Below, piece after piece: positions 1 through 7,984 of a stretch of DNA of 34,693 nt. How positions within the stretch are numbered: position 1 is the stretch's first letter; every line of letters begins with the position of its first letter. This DNA is from Actinomycetota bacterium. Its GTDB lineage: Bacteria > Actinomycetota > Actinomycetes > Actinomycetales > Kineosporiaceae. The stretch lies in assembly GCA_030837505.1 (NCBI GenBank), contig JAUPKJ010000086.1, positions 1-34,693 of the forward strand, in the 5' to 3' direction. The notes beneath the pieces were generated by a model that saw only the letters and a program-made list of their open reading frames with translations, had not been told where the DNA came from and did no database searches. Made by a program: the position numbers and the translations under genes.

Positions 1-2
1 CG

Positions 3-794
3 GGGACTGTCACGATCGCAACCAACGATCTTCGGGCCCTTCTGGCGCACTACGGGGTGACCTACAGGGAACGGGTCGAGGACCTGGTCGAGGTCGGCCG
101 ATCCTCCCGCGAACGCTCCTGGCGGAGCGCGTACAAGGGCGTCGTCTCCCCGGAGTACCTGTCCTTCCTCGGCTTCGAGTCGTCCGCGTCGATCATTCGG
201 AACTATGAGCCCCTGCTGATCCCCGGCCTGCTGCAGACGGAGGAGTACGCGAGAATAGCGATCAGAGTTGTCCAGGAACCGGACCCCAGTCCTGCCGAAC
301 TCGATGCGCAGGTGGACCTGAGAATGCGACGGCAGGAGGTCCTGGAAAAACCTGACCCGCCGCAACTGCACTGCATAGTGGACGAGTCCGTGATCCGGCG
401 GAGCGTCGGAGACAGAGACGGAGACAGAGGCGTGATGCGCCGGCAGCTCACCAAGTTGCTGGAAATGAGTTCGCGGCCGAACGTCGTACTACGGGTGATC
501 CCCTTTAAATTCGGCCTGTATCGGTGGTCGCGTGCGGGTTCCGTGGTATTCGAGTTCCCGGGGCAGGAGGACCCCGACATCCTCTATCTGGAAGGTCCGA
601 CGGGGGAAATGATTATCAGGGAGGGGTCTTCGGAAGGGGAGAACGAATCGCCGCTGAGTCCTGTCACTTTGCTCGAAGCATTTTGGCAATTCGAGCAGGT
701 GACTAAACCGCACGAATCCCGACAGATCATAGATGCTGCATTAGCAGACGTTGGTGCAGCATCATCGGACGTTGCTGCCCCGCGCTCTTCCTGA
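3..794 (+). CDS. DUF5753-family XRE-type transcriptional regulator, 5' end cut by window
   Basis: The reading frame is open from the first complete codon of the window, so the true start and most of the N-terminal helix-turn-helix lie upstream. The visible start (TVTIATNDLRALLAHYGV) looks like the last helices of an XRE/Cro-type HTH, and the rest (NYEPLLIPGLLQTEEYA, then a conserved ELDAQVDLRMRRQ helix) is the DUF5753 domain. This family is abundant in Streptomyces-type actinomycetes, where members such as WhiJ are paired with small DUF397 proteins and act in developmental regulation. Such a partner lies next door at 890-1102 but in convergent orientation, whereas the pair is more often co-directional. 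A GTG at 57 opens a shorter reading frame but would split the conserved N-terminal helix, so I do not take it as the start. Family assignment is solid; target genes are unknown. Confidence 0.85.
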   Translation, partial: GTVTIATNDLRALLAHYGVTYRERVEDLVEVGRSSRERSWRSAYKGVVSPEYLSFLGFESSASIIRNYEPLLIPGLLQTEEYARIAIRVVQEPDPSPAELDAQVDLRMRRQEVLEKPDPPQLHCIVDESVIRRSVGDRDGDRGVMRRQLTKLLEMSSRPNVVLRVIPFKFGLYRWSRAGSVVFEFPGQEDPDILYLEGPTGEMIIREGSSEGENESPLSPVTLLEAFWQFEQVTKPHESRQIIDAALADVGAASSDVAAPRSS

Positions 795-829
795 GATAGT
801 TGTGACGGAAATCAGAGCCTCATCGACAA

Positions 830-880
830 CGTCGGGGGTGTCTGGCGGGGTGATGATCACACCGCTGGACACCCCCGACG
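830..880. terminator. Bidirectional hairpin between the DUF5753 and DUF397 genes
   Basis: A perfect 13-bp inverted repeat (CGTCGGGGGTGTC at 830-842 against GACACCCCCGACG at 868-880) encloses a loop that can pair further with itself. It sits between two convergent stop codons (794 and 890). There is no U-tract on either side, as is common for actinobacterial terminators. Confidence 0.75.
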
Positions 881-889
881 CGGAAGGAA

Positions 890-1102
890 CTAGGCGAGAT
901 CGAATTCTCCTGATTTCGCTCCGTCGATGAACGCACCCCACTCGTCGCGAGTGAATCTGAGTGGTTCGACGCCCTTGTGCTTGCTGTCGCGTACGAGTAC
1001 GAATTCCCCCACCCTGATCTCGACGCAGTTACCGGTTCCGCTGAAGGAACTCTTGAACCATTCGGAACCCGCAGACTGGGATTCCTGTTTCGAGTCACTC
1101 AC
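890..1102 (-). CDS. DUF397 domain protein (70 aa)
   Basis: This small protein carries the DUF397 signature: a W-F-K-S-S-F-S motif (residues 15-21), a G-N-C-V-E segment (25-29), V-x-V-R-D-S-K (36-42) and a C-terminal F-T-x-x-E-W-x-A-F block (50-59). The GTG at 1102 is chosen because a GGGAGAGG ribosome-binding site lies about 8 nt upstream; longer open frames have no family similarity. In Streptomyces, DUF397 proteins accompany DUF5753/XRE regulators and are thought to modulate them. The convergent neighbour at 3-794 is the obvious partner. The biochemical activity of the family is not established. Confidence 0.9.
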   Translation of the reverse strand: MSDSKQESQSAGSEWFKSSFSGTGNCVEIRVGEFVLVRDSKHKGVEPLRFTRDEWGAFIDGAKSGEFDLA

Positions 1103-1823
1103 CCTGATACCCTCTCCCTGGCATCGAACAAGAAGCAGTGCGAGGGACAGTCCGAACCGTGGAAAAGCGATCCTTGCCGATAAGGGATCGAACCGTGCCC
1201 GAAGCACAGCTCGGACGAACCATACGCTGCCACAGCGTCGCATGCCAGATGTGCAGGATCCTGATACTGAAGGGTCCCCGTGGGGTAAGGGGGTGCCAAG
1301 GGGCCCCTGCGGGGGAAGGCACCTGCATCGTCGCTGGTGGGCAGTGCCTGACAACTGAAGCAGATCCTGCCGCTCTGCCCCGGAGTGACAGGTTCCGGGG
1401 TGAAGTCGTCCGATTGGGAGCGGTCTTCGCGGGACCTGCGTCTTCGGACATGGCACTCGGACGCCTGTTCGATTGAACAGTGGCGGAGACAGGGATCCGG
1501 TGCCCGGGACACACGTCAGCCCGATCGGGGCGAGATGCATTGCTCTCAGGCCAGAGAAAAGCCCTTTGCACTGTGCCTATCTGTTCGTGGGTCGAGTTGC
1601 GAGATGCGGACGGACGTAGGGCGGAAAGACAGGTGAGTCCCACGGGTTCTCGTAGTCGGACATTGCCTTGTTCTCTGACGGACGGTGAGTGATGATGTAG
1701 TCCTATGGTGATGAAACTCGGATAGCATCTGAAGAGGACGGCGTGTTCCGGGGGTCTCATTCAAGTCCCAAAAGGCGTTTGAACGGAACCGATCCGTGTG
1801 ACTGTCCGGGAGGGGAGCGAGGG
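1103..1823. other. Gene-free stretch, about 720 bp
   Basis: Several open frames exist here on both strands, but none shows family motifs, a good ribosome-binding site or actinobacterial third-position bias, and GC content is lower than in the flanking genes. It should hold the promoters for DUF397 (leftward) and the small membrane peptide (rightward). A G/C-rich patch around 1270-1325 could fold, but I cannot assign it to a known RNA. Confidence 0.5.
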
Positions 1824-2015
1824 GTGAAGGGGAAAAGGTCCGGGCCACGCGAGGAATCGGTCGTGAGAGCAGCGATCAACAGCTGGGGGAAGACCCTCAG
1901 GCTCTGTCTGATCATCATGGTGGCCGCTGTTGCTCTGACGATCTGCCAGAGAGAGATCGCCCTCACCGAGGTGTGGGGTCTGATCCCCGTGGTGCTGCCC
2001 GTCCTCAGTAGCTGA
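1824..2015 (+). CDS. Small two-segment membrane protein (63 aa), unknown function
   Basis: The GTG at 1824 follows a purine-rich GGGAGGGGAGCGAGGG ribosome-binding site; the longer frame from 1743 lacks one. The product has a basic N-terminus, a hydrophobic helix (LCLIIMVAAVALTI, about residues 27-40), a short polar turn (CQREIALTE) and a second hydrophobic stretch (VWGLIPVVLPVL) ending SS. This layout fits a small integral membrane protein. I do not recognise the family. It lies between the DUF397 gene and the VOC gene and has no visible operon partner. Confidence 0.5.
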   Translation: MKGKRSGPREESVVRAAINSWGKTLRLCLIIMVAAVALTICQREIALTEVWGLIPVVLPVLSS

Positions 2016-2064
2016 GGCTGCCTGAGCAGGCGGGCCCCCCGGATCGGTCAGGGGTTTGACCAGG

Positions 2065-2703
2065 TCAGATGATGACGGGTCCCGTGGGGGTCTCGAAGCG
2101 GACAGAGAGGACTCCGGGAGCGCCGCGGGGCGCGACCCACTCGATGTCGACGTCGTGCAGGGGGCTCGACGCCGGCCGACCCAACCAACCACAGACCCGG
2201 GCCGGATCCCCGGCCAGGCGGAGGGACGCCAACCGTACGGGGGGTTCGGCACCCGCAGAGGGACGCAGCCAGGTCGCCACCTCCCACTGGCGCACGAAGG
2301 GCAACAGCGGATCGACCCCCAGACCGTTCACCCCGATCTGACGCCAGCGCAGCTCGGTCCCGTCGGCCCTGCGGCGATTCCCCGGCAGGGGCTCCCTGCC
2401 CAGTCGCCGTTCGACGGGGTCGAGGTCGTCGACGGCGACGACCCACCCGAACCAGCCACCGCCCGTCCGGGTTCTCTCCCTGACCGCCCTGCCGAAGGGC
2501 ACCCTCTCGGCCACGGGGTGATCGAGCATCTCCAGCACCTCGATGTAGTGCTCACCGGCCAGGGGCAGCACGACGTTCCGGGTCCCGTACCGGGGATGGA
2601 CGCCTACGTCCACGGGTTCGACACCGATCACCGCAGCGAGTCGAGCTGCCGTTTCGCGCAAGCCATCCTCTTCCGCCGCGTACGAGACATGGTCAAGGCG
2701 CAT
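2065..2703 (-). CDS. VOC-superfamily protein, glyoxalase-like domain (212 aa)
   Basis: The N-terminus (MRLDHVSYAAEE) is the first strand of a vicinal-oxygen-chelate fold, followed by the pattern V-H-P-R-Y-G-T-R-N and H-Y-I-E-V-L typical of the Glyoxalase_3-like group (PF13468). Members contain paired beta-alpha-beta-beta-beta modules; most are uncharacterised and may be dioxygenase- or isomerase-like. His5 and Glu75 are candidate metal ligands by position only. The ATG at 2703 aligns with the family start. The gene follows copA in the same direction after a hairpin at 2818-2843, so it is probably a separate transcription unit. Substrate unknown. Confidence 0.8.
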   Translation of the reverse strand: MRLDHVSYAAEEDGLRETAARLAAVIGVEPVDVGVHPRYGTRNVVLPLAGEHYIEVLEMLDHPVAERVPFGRAVRERTRTGGGWFGWVVAVDDLDPVERRLGREPLPGNRRRADGTELRWRQIGVNGLGVDPLLPFVRQWEVATWLRPSAGAEPPVRLASLRLAGDPARVCGWLGRPASSPLHDVDIEWVAPRGAPGVLSVRFETPTGPVII

Positions 2704-2817
2704 GGTGGCGATGGTCCCACAAGGCCCCGATCCGCACCGTCATGGGACCTTGCGTCCGGATCGGACCCCTACGCGGACCCACGGCGCCGGGGCGGGGACG
2801 ACGTCGCCGTCGAACCG

Positions 2818-2843
2818 GGGCCCGGCCCGCGGCCGGCGGGCCC
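2818..2843 (-). terminator. GC-rich hairpin after copA
   Basis: GGGCCCG (2818-2824) pairs with the inverted arm at the other end (2837-2843), with more G/C pairing inside. It lies 6 nt past the copA stop codon and before the VOC gene start, as expected for the end of the csoR-copA transcript. No U-tract. Confidence 0.5.
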
Positions 2844-2849
2844 GCGCCC

Positions 2850-5291
2850 TCACCGTCCGGCGGGGGTGAAACCGCGCAACCGCAGGCTGTTGCCCAGGAC
2901 GAGCACGCTGCTGAAGGCCATGGCCGCCCCGGCGAGGAGCGGGTCCAGCAGCCCCAGGGCCGCGATCGGGAGCATCGCGACGTTGTAGAAGAAGGCCCAG
3001 AAGAGGTTCTGCCGGACGGTCCGCAGGATCCTGCGGGCCAACAGGACGGCGTCAGCGGCCGCGCGGGGATCGGGGCGGACCAGCGTGAGGTCCGAGGCCT
3101 CGATCGCGACGTCGGTCCCGCTGCCCATGGCGATCCCCAGGTCGGCCCGGGCCAGGGCAGCGGCGTCGTTGACGCCGTCGCCGAGCATCGCCACCCGGTG
3201 ACCGGCCGCCTGCAACTCGTGGACCTTGTCGGCCTTCTCCTCCGGCAGGACCGCCGCGTACACGTCATCGGGGTCGATCCCGACGTCGCGGGCGACCGCG
3301 CGGGCAGCGGCGGGGGCATCCCCGGTCAGCAGGATCGGGCGCAGGCCCAGGGCCCGGAAGGCCGACACGGCCTCCCGGGAGCCCTCGCGCGCCGTGTCCG
3401 CGAGGGCCAGGACGCCGCGCGGGACGCCGTCCCAGGCCACGAGCACGGTGGTGCGGCCGTCCGCCCCGAGGCCCTCGGCAGTGCGCAGAAGGTCCCCGGG
3501 CAGAAGATTCTCGGGCGGCAGGTCCTCGTCGGTGCGCGGCAGGTCGGGGGCGGTGCGCGGCAGGTCGGGGGCGGTGCGCGGCAGGTCGGGGGCGGACAGC
3601 CGCGCGGCGACCCAAGCGGGCCTGCCGACCACGACCTCGTGGGTCACCGACCCCGACGTCACCAGGCCCCGCACCCCTCGGCCGCCGGCGGACTCGAAAC
3701 GGTCGAACCCCGGCAGTGCCCCGACCCGTTCGAGGGCCCCGGCGACCACGGCCCTGCCCAACGGGTGCTCGCTGCCCTGTTCGATCGCCCCGGCGTACCG
3801 CAGCAGGTCCCCGACGTCGGTCCCGGCCGTGGGAACGGCCTCCACCAGGCTCATCGCACCCTCGGTCAGGGTCCCGGTCTTGTCGAGCAGGATCACATCG
3901 AGCCGGTGGGTGCGTTCGAGGACCTCCGGTCCCCTGACCAGGATCCCCAGCTGCGCGCCCCGTCCGGTCCCCACGAGCAGGGCCGTGGGCGTGGCCAGTC
4001 CCAGGGCACAGGGACAGGCCACGATCAGGACGGCGACGGCTGCCGTGAACGCAGTCTCGACGTCGCCGTCGAGCCACAGCCACGCCCCCAGCGTGAGGGC
4101 GGACAGCGCCACGACCACGGGCACGAAAACCGCAGAGACCCTGTCCGCCAGCCGTTGGACGGGGGCCTTGCCGCTCTGGGCCTCGACGACCAGCCGGGTG
4201 ATCCGGGCCAGGGCGGTGTCCCGACCCACCCGCACGGCCCGGAGCACCAGATGGCCAGAGGTGTTCAGGGTTCCGCCGGTCACGGTGTCCCCGGGGCCGA
4301 CGTCCACGGGAACCGCCTCCCCGGTGAGCAGGGACTCGTCGACGGCGGACATGCCCTCGACCACGACAGCGTCCGTGGCGATCGTCTCGCCCGGGACCGC
4401 AGCGAACAGGTCTCCCGGCACGAGTCGCCCCACGGGGACACGGCGGGGTACCGGTCGGTCCCCTCCCGTGTCCTCCAGGACGGTCACCTCCCGGGCCCCG
4501 AGATCCAGCAGGGCCCGCAGGGCCGCCCCCGCGCGCCGGCGGGCCCTGGACTCCGCCAGACGCCCGGCGAGCATGAACACCGTGATCCCGGCTGCGACCT
4601 CCAGGTACAAATGGGCCTGTCCTGCGGCCTGCGCGTGGCCCAGAACCGGCCGCAGGGACATCCGGGCCTGGGGGTCCCCGGCCGAGGTGAACAACAGAGC
4701 GCGCAGCGACCAGGTCCAGGCCGCCAGAACCCCCAGGGACACGAGGGTGTCCATGGTCGCCGAACGATGGCGCAGCGCTCGCCACCCGGCCCGGTGGAAG
4801 GGCCAGGCCCCCCACAGGGCCACCGGGGTCGCCAGGGCCAGGGCCACCCACTGCCAGGAGTCGAACTGCAGTGCCGGGACCATCGAGAGCGCCAGCACCA
4901 CGATCGCTGCCGGAGCCGTGACCACCAGACGTCGTCGCAGCCCCCCGTCGGACTGGTCCCTGCCGGACTGTTCCCGGTCGGATCCGCTCTGCGACGCCTG
5001 TTCGGACGTGCCCTGTTCGGGTCGGTCGTGTTCGGGTCGGCCGTGGTCCGCCCAGGGGTCCTTGCCGGGCTCGGCCGAGTACCCGAGCTGTTCGACCGCA
5101 GCGATCAGCTCGGCGACCTCCAGGTCCTCGGGGGCCAGGACCCGGGCGGTGCCCGTCGCGAAGTTGACCGTGGCCCGCACACCCTCCAGACCGTTGAGCG
5201 TGCGCTCGACCCTGGCGGCGCACGAGGCACAGCTCATCCCCTGCACCGCGAGGTCCACCCGGCGCGGGACCCCTGTCGTGAGATCCGCCAT
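2850..5291 (-). CDS. copA: Cu(I)-exporting P1B-type ATPase CopA
   Basis: This is a full-length 813-residue heavy-metal P-type ATPase that pumps Cu(I) out of the cytoplasm. It has an N-terminal HMA domain with a C-A-S-C metal site (Cys21, Cys24), an acidic/Ser-rich linker (about 78-118), TGE in the actuator domain (323-325), the membrane CPC motif (426-428), the phosphorylated Asp in DKTGT (Asp470), the SEHP motif (508-510) and GDGVND (704-709). Y-N at 769-770 and M-x-x-S-S at 791-795 in the last helices mark the Cu(I) subgroup (P1B-1). The ATG at 5291 lies 1 nt past the csoR stop, giving a csoR-copA operon. An odd feature is a triple APDLPRT repeat (568-587), continuing into a Pro/Leu-rich segment, inserted in the nucleotide-binding region just before the P-domain. 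Confidence 0.97.
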   Translation of the reverse strand: MADLTTGVPRRVDLAVQGMSCASCAARVERTLNGLEGVRATVNFATGTARVLAPEDLEVAELIAAVEQLGYSAEPGKDPWADHGRPEHDRPEQGTSEQASQSGSDREQSGRDQSDGGLRRRLVVTAPAAIVVLALSMVPALQFDSWQWVALALATPVALWGAWPFHRAGWRALRHRSATMDTLVSLGVLAAWTWSLRALLFTSAGDPQARMSLRPVLGHAQAAGQAHLYLEVAAGITVFMLAGRLAESRARRRAGAALRALLDLGAREVTVLEDTGGDRPVPRRVPVGRLVPGDLFAAVPGETIATDAVVVEGMSAVDESLLTGEAVPVDVGPGDTVTGGTLNTSGHLVLRAVRVGRDTALARITRLVVEAQSGKAPVQRLADRVSAVFVPVVVALSALTLGAWLWLDGDVETAFTAAVAVLIVACPCALGLATPTALLVGTGRGAQLGILVRGPEVLERTHRLDVILLDKTGTLTEGAMSLVEAVPTAGTDVGDLLRYAGAIEQGSEHPLGRAVVAGALERVGALPGFDRFESAGGRGVRGLVTSGSVTHEVVVGRPAWVAARLSAPDLPRTAPDLPRTAPDLPRTDEDLPPENLLPGDLLRTAEGLGADGRTTVLVAWDGVPRGVLALADTAREGSREAVSAFRALGLRPILLTGDAPAAARAVARDVGIDPDDVYAAVLPEEKADKVHELQAAGHRVAMLGDGVNDAAALARADLGIAMGSGTDVAIEASDLTLVRPDPRAAADAVLLARRILRTVRQNLFWAFFYNVAMLPIAALGLLDPLLAGAAMAFSSVLVLGNSLRLRGFTPAGR
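3532..3594. repeat. Three exact copies of a 21-bp unit inside copA
   Basis: The unit GTGCGCGGCAGGTCGGGGGC(G) occurs three times head to tail at 3532, 3553 and 3574. It adds the seven-residue repeat APDLPRT to the ATPase in frame. Identity between copies suggests recent slippage or ongoing length variation. Confidence 0.95.
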
Positions 5292-5292
5292 C

Positions 5293-5574
5293 TCAGGTCC
5301 TCACCAGACGCGCGATGGCGTCGGACACCTCGCGGACCTTCCTGGCGGCAGCCTCGTCGTCCTGCCTGGCCGCGGCGACGACGCAGTGCCCCATGTGGTC
5401 CTCGACGAGACCGAGCCCGACGGCCTGCAGCGCCTTGGTGACGGCTGCCACCTGGGTGAGGACGTCGATGCAGTAGGCGTCCTCCTCGACCATCCGCTGC
5501 AGTCCGCGGACCTGTCCCTCGATCCGGCGCAGCCGTTTGAGGTAGTCGTCCTTGGATCCCGTGTACCCCGCCAC
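5293..5574 (-). CDS. csoR: Copper-sensing repressor CsoR
   Basis: This 93-residue all-helical repressor belongs to the CsoR/RcnR family. The Cu(I) ligand set C-H-C is present as Cys35, His60 and Cys64, with Tyr34 before the first Cys, and the family signature R-L-R-R-I-E-G-Q-V-R-G (14-24) is intact. CsoR binds operator DNA as a tetramer and releases it when Cu(I) binds. The start is the GTG at 5574. The gene precedes copA by 1 nt, and a matching operator lies in its promoter at 5643-5659, so it should repress its own operon. The C-H-C ligands argue for copper rather than nickel or formaldehyde sensing. Confidence 0.95.
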   Translation of the reverse strand: MAGYTGSKDDYLKRLRRIEGQVRGLQRMVEEDAYCIDVLTQVAAVTKALQAVGLGLVEDHMGHCVVAAARQDDEAAARKVREVSDAIARLVRT

Positions 5575-5639
5575 CGCCGATCACCGGCCCCTCGACTCGC
5601 GGTGCGCGCGGGCGTCGGATCGCACGCGCTTCACAACCC

Positions 5640-5667
5640 AGGATACCGGTGGGGGGTATATGTGCCA
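5640..5667 (-). promoter_or_regulatory. csoR-copA promoter with CsoR operator in the spacer
   Basis: On the minus strand, TGGCAC (5662-5667) and TATCCT (5640-5645) lie 16 nt apart and make a plausible -35/-10 pair. Inside and overlapping them is the 17-bp partial palindrome ATACCCCCCACCGGTAT (5643-5659), which matches the G/C-tract type of operator bound by actinobacterial CsoR proteins. Binding there would block RNA polymerase. The csoR start is about 65 nt downstream. Confidence 0.75.
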
Positions 5668-5733
5668 CGTGGGAGAACACCCGAGGCAGGGCCGTCGAAC
5701 CGGTGACCGGTCCCTACGGCCCTGCGGGATCGA

Positions 5734-5970
5734 TCAGGTCTGAACGGAGTCCCTCAGATCGATCGGAGCGGGAGCGGATCCGGAGCCCTCCGCCTGCTCA
5801 GCCCTGCAGCGGCGCAGCAGGTCCCACAACTGGGCGAGAGATTCCTCCAGTTGTCGGAGCCGCTCCTGCTGGGGCTGTCCGTCTCCCTGGGAGTCCTCCT
5901 CGGACTGACGCAGCCGGTGCTGCTCCGCGGCGAGTGCGTGGATGCAGTCCAAGATCTCCCGATCCTCCAC
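5734..5970 (-). CDS. DUF2630 family protein (78 aa)
   Basis: The order E-D-R-E-I-L-D-x-I (2-10), L-A-A-E-Q-H-R-L-R (13-21), an R-L-R-Q-L-E-E-S-L helix, then Q-L-W-D-L-L-R-R-R-type residues is the DUF2630 pattern. It is a small, soluble, largely helical protein likely to form a coiled coil. The start is a GTG at 5970 with a GGGAGG ribosome-binding site about 7 nt upstream. Function unknown. It is separated from csoR by the operator region and is probably transcribed alone. Confidence 0.85.
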   Translation of the reverse strand: MEDREILDCIHALAAEQHRLRQSEEDSQGDGQPQQERLRQLEESLAQLWDLLRRCRAEQAEGSGSAPAPIDLRDSVQT

Positions 5971-6360
5971 CGCTGCCTCCCTCTCCAGCCGGTCCGGTTC
6001 ACCGGACCTATGCGTGGGTGTATGGGAGGCGACGCTATGTGCACTTGAGAAAAATCGTGAGGGGACCGAAGTCCCGAGTGATCCTTGTCATGCCTTTCTC
6101 AGGCGTGGCGCAGGGATGATTGTGCTTGCCCCCCGGGGGGACCGAACCCGTGACCAGACGAGGACGCCTGAGGTCGCGGCCTGTGTTGTGCGTCGGAACA
6201 GCAGGTCAGGGTCTGTTTCGGGCGCGTTGAAGGTCCTCGGGGGCCACTGGGACGTCCCGGGGGGACAGGCGTTCGGGTCCGCCCGGAAGGCCGGCACCCC
6301 GACGGGGGACGAAAAATGTCCAGTGCTATAAGCCCCGGTCGGGCATGAAACACCTCGGCG
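5971..6360. other. Gene-free stretch between DUF2630 and purB
   Basis: No convincing gene. It should contain the DUF2630 promoter at the left and the purB 3' region at the right. There is a perfect 12-bp palindrome C6G6 (6129-6140). A hairpin formed by CCCCGACGGGGG (from 6297) and CCCCGGTCGGG (from 6333), with a large A/T-containing loop, could end purB transcription. I tested the CCGAACCCG patch near 6140-6150 as a tRNA arm and could not complete a cloverleaf. Confidence 0.45.
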
Positions 6361-6396
6361 GACGGTCAGCCGTCGGACGGTCAGCCGTCGGACGGT
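6361..6396. repeat. 15-bp tandem repeat across the purB stop codon
   Basis: GACGGTCAGCCGTCG occurs at 6361 and 6376, followed by a partial third copy from 6391. The purB stop codon (6381-6383) lies inside the second copy, so copies beyond it are untranslated. The unit is partly self-complementary, so the array may also fold as a weak hairpin. Confidence 0.85.
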
Positions 6397-7823
6397 GACA
6401 GGTGATCGACCAGGTCCCGGGCCACGCCCGTGTAGCCGGCCGGGGTCAGCTCGGCCAAGCGGTGCTCGACCTCGGCGGGCAGGCCGAGCCCGAGCACGAA
6501 CTCCCGCAGGGTCGCCGCATCGATCCGGCGGCCCCGGGTCAGTTCCTTCAAACGCTCGTAGGGGCTGTCCAACCCGTGCACGCGCATGACCGACTGCACG
6601 GCCTCCCCCAGGACCTCCCAGGTCGCGTCGAGGTCCCGCAGCATGGCTGCGGGGTCGGCGTCCAGGCCGGCCAGGCCCCTCCGCACGTTGTCCAGGGCCA
6701 GGAGCGAGTGGCCGACGGCGGTCCCGATGTTGCGCTGCATCGAGGAGTCCGTGAGATCCCGCTGCATCCGCGAGGTCACCAGGGTCGAGCCGAGGACGTC
6801 CAGGAGCGCGCAGGAGACCTCGAGGTTGGCCTCGGCGTTCTCGAACCGGATCGGGTTCACCTTGTGCGGCATGGTGCTCGACCCGACCGTGCCCTGCCCG
6901 CGGACCTGTACGAAGTACCCCAGGGAGATGTACGTCCAGACATCGGTGCACAGGTTGTGCAGGATCCGATTGAAACGCGCCATGTCCGCGTACAGTTCGG
7001 CCTGCCAGTCGTGCGACTCGATCTGCGTGGTCAGAGGATTCCAGACCAGGGAGAGCCCCTCGACGAACTCCCGGGAGATCCGCTGCCAGTCGGTGTCGGG
7101 GGCTGCGGCGCAGTGCGCCGAGAAGGTGCCGGTGGCCCCGTTGAGCTTGCCGAGGTACTCGGTCGAGGAGATCCTGCGCAGCTGCCTGCGCAGGCGGTGC
7201 GCGAGGACCGCCATCTCCTTGCCCAGGGTCGTCGGGGTCGCGGGCTGCCCGTGGGTCCGGGCGAGCATGGGCCGGTCGCGGTGGCACCGGGCCAACTCCG
7301 CCAGGTCGTCCACCAGCCCGGTCGCCGCGGGCGACCAGACCCGTTCGATCGCGGAGCGCACCATGAGGGCGTAGGCGAGGTTGTTGATGTCCTCACTCGT
7401 ACAGAACAGGTGCACGATCTCCGAAAGGTCCTCCAGGGACGTCCCGGCGATCCTGCGTTTGATCAAGTATTCGACGGCCTTGACGTCGTGCAGGGTCTCG
7501 CGTTCGATCTGTGCCAGCTCTGCCACCGTCGCGGCGTCGAAGTCCGAGAGGATCCCCCGCAGGTGTTCGACCTCGCGGTCCGTGAGGGTGCGCAGCCCGG
7601 GCACGGCCCCGCTCGACGTCAGGTGGATGAGCCACTCGACCTCCACCCGCACGCGCTCCCGGTTGAGCGCGGCCTCGGACAGGTGCTCGGTCAGCGTGGA
7701 GACGGCGCCGCGGTAACGGCCGTCCAGGGGCCCCAGAGGGACGTCCCCCAGAGGCGCCCGGGGTTCGTCCACGGGGCGGCAGGCGTCGGGGCGGGGAGGG
7801 CAGACGGGGTTCTTCCTGGTCAC
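6381..7823 (-). CDS. purB: Adenylosuccinate lyase
   Basis: This 480-residue enzyme of the fumarase/aspartase superfamily cleaves SAICAR to AICAR and adenylosuccinate to AMP plus fumarate, acting twice in purine synthesis. The signature S-S-T-M-P-H-K-V-N-P (315-324) contains the catalytic flexible-loop Ser, and R-T-H-G-Q-P-A-T-P (189-197) contains the catalytic His191. The P-L-D-G-R-Y segment (32-37) and overall length match the long, E. coli PurB-like branch. The GTG at 7823 is the only start codon upstream of that block in this frame, but its ribosome-binding site is poor. Divergent from pntAA. Confident in function; the first 20-25 residues are uncertain. Confidence 0.95.
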   Translation of the reverse strand: MTRKNPVCPPRPDACRPVDEPRAPLGDVPLGPLDGRYRGAVSTLTEHLSEAALNRERVRVEVEWLIHLTSSGAVPGLRTLTDREVEHLRGILSDFDAATVAELAQIERETLHDVKAVEYLIKRRIAGTSLEDLSEIVHLFCTSEDINNLAYALMVRSAIERVWSPAATGLVDDLAELARCHRDRPMLARTHGQPATPTTLGKEMAVLAHRLRRQLRRISSTEYLGKLNGATGTFSAHCAAAPDTDWQRISREFVEGLSLVWNPLTTQIESHDWQAELYADMARFNRILHNLCTDVWTYISLGYFVQVRGQGTVGSSTMPHKVNPIRFENAEANLEVSCALLDVLGSTLVTSRMQRDLTDSSMQRNIGTAVGHSLLALDNVRRGLAGLDADPAAMLRDLDATWEVLGEAVQSVMRVHGLDSPYERLKELTRGRRIDAATLREFVLGLGLPAEVEHRLAELTPAGYTGVARDLVDHLSPSDG

Positions 7824-7984
7824 GAGAACTCATCGTCCCACGTCCGGCAGGGGGCGGGCACACTGTCCACGCTGTCCGCCCCGGCCTCGCCGCCCGGGGG
7901 AGCCGTCCGGTCCGCGACGCACCGATGTGACCGGATCCGCGTTCCCACTATCCCTGGGGCGATCCGGTCAGTAGGTTCCCTTCC
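7824..7984. promoter_or_regulatory. Divergent purB / pntAA promoter region
   Basis: This 161-bp spacer must hold both promoters. On the plus strand TAGGTT (7972-7977) is a plausible -10 element only 7 nt before the pntAA GTG, and there is no Shine-Dalgarno sequence, which suggests a leaderless pntAA transcript. No convincing -35 or operator was seen. Confidence 0.4.

Noticed and set aside
1270-1325. G/C-rich patch that might be a structured RNA
   Set aside because: Only local complementarity is visible; no known RNA class or neighbouring gene logic supports it.
2742-5441. An 899-codon open frame on the plus strand opposite copA, and similar long frames opposite purB, pntB and the DHA2 gene
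   Set aside because: They are antisense shadows produced by high GC content. They carry no family motifs, while the opposite strand encodes complete, motif-rich enzymes.
6110-6170. Possible tRNA arm (CCGAACCCG) in the gap before purB
   Set aside because: I could not build a cloverleaf with acceptor, anticodon and T stems on either strand.
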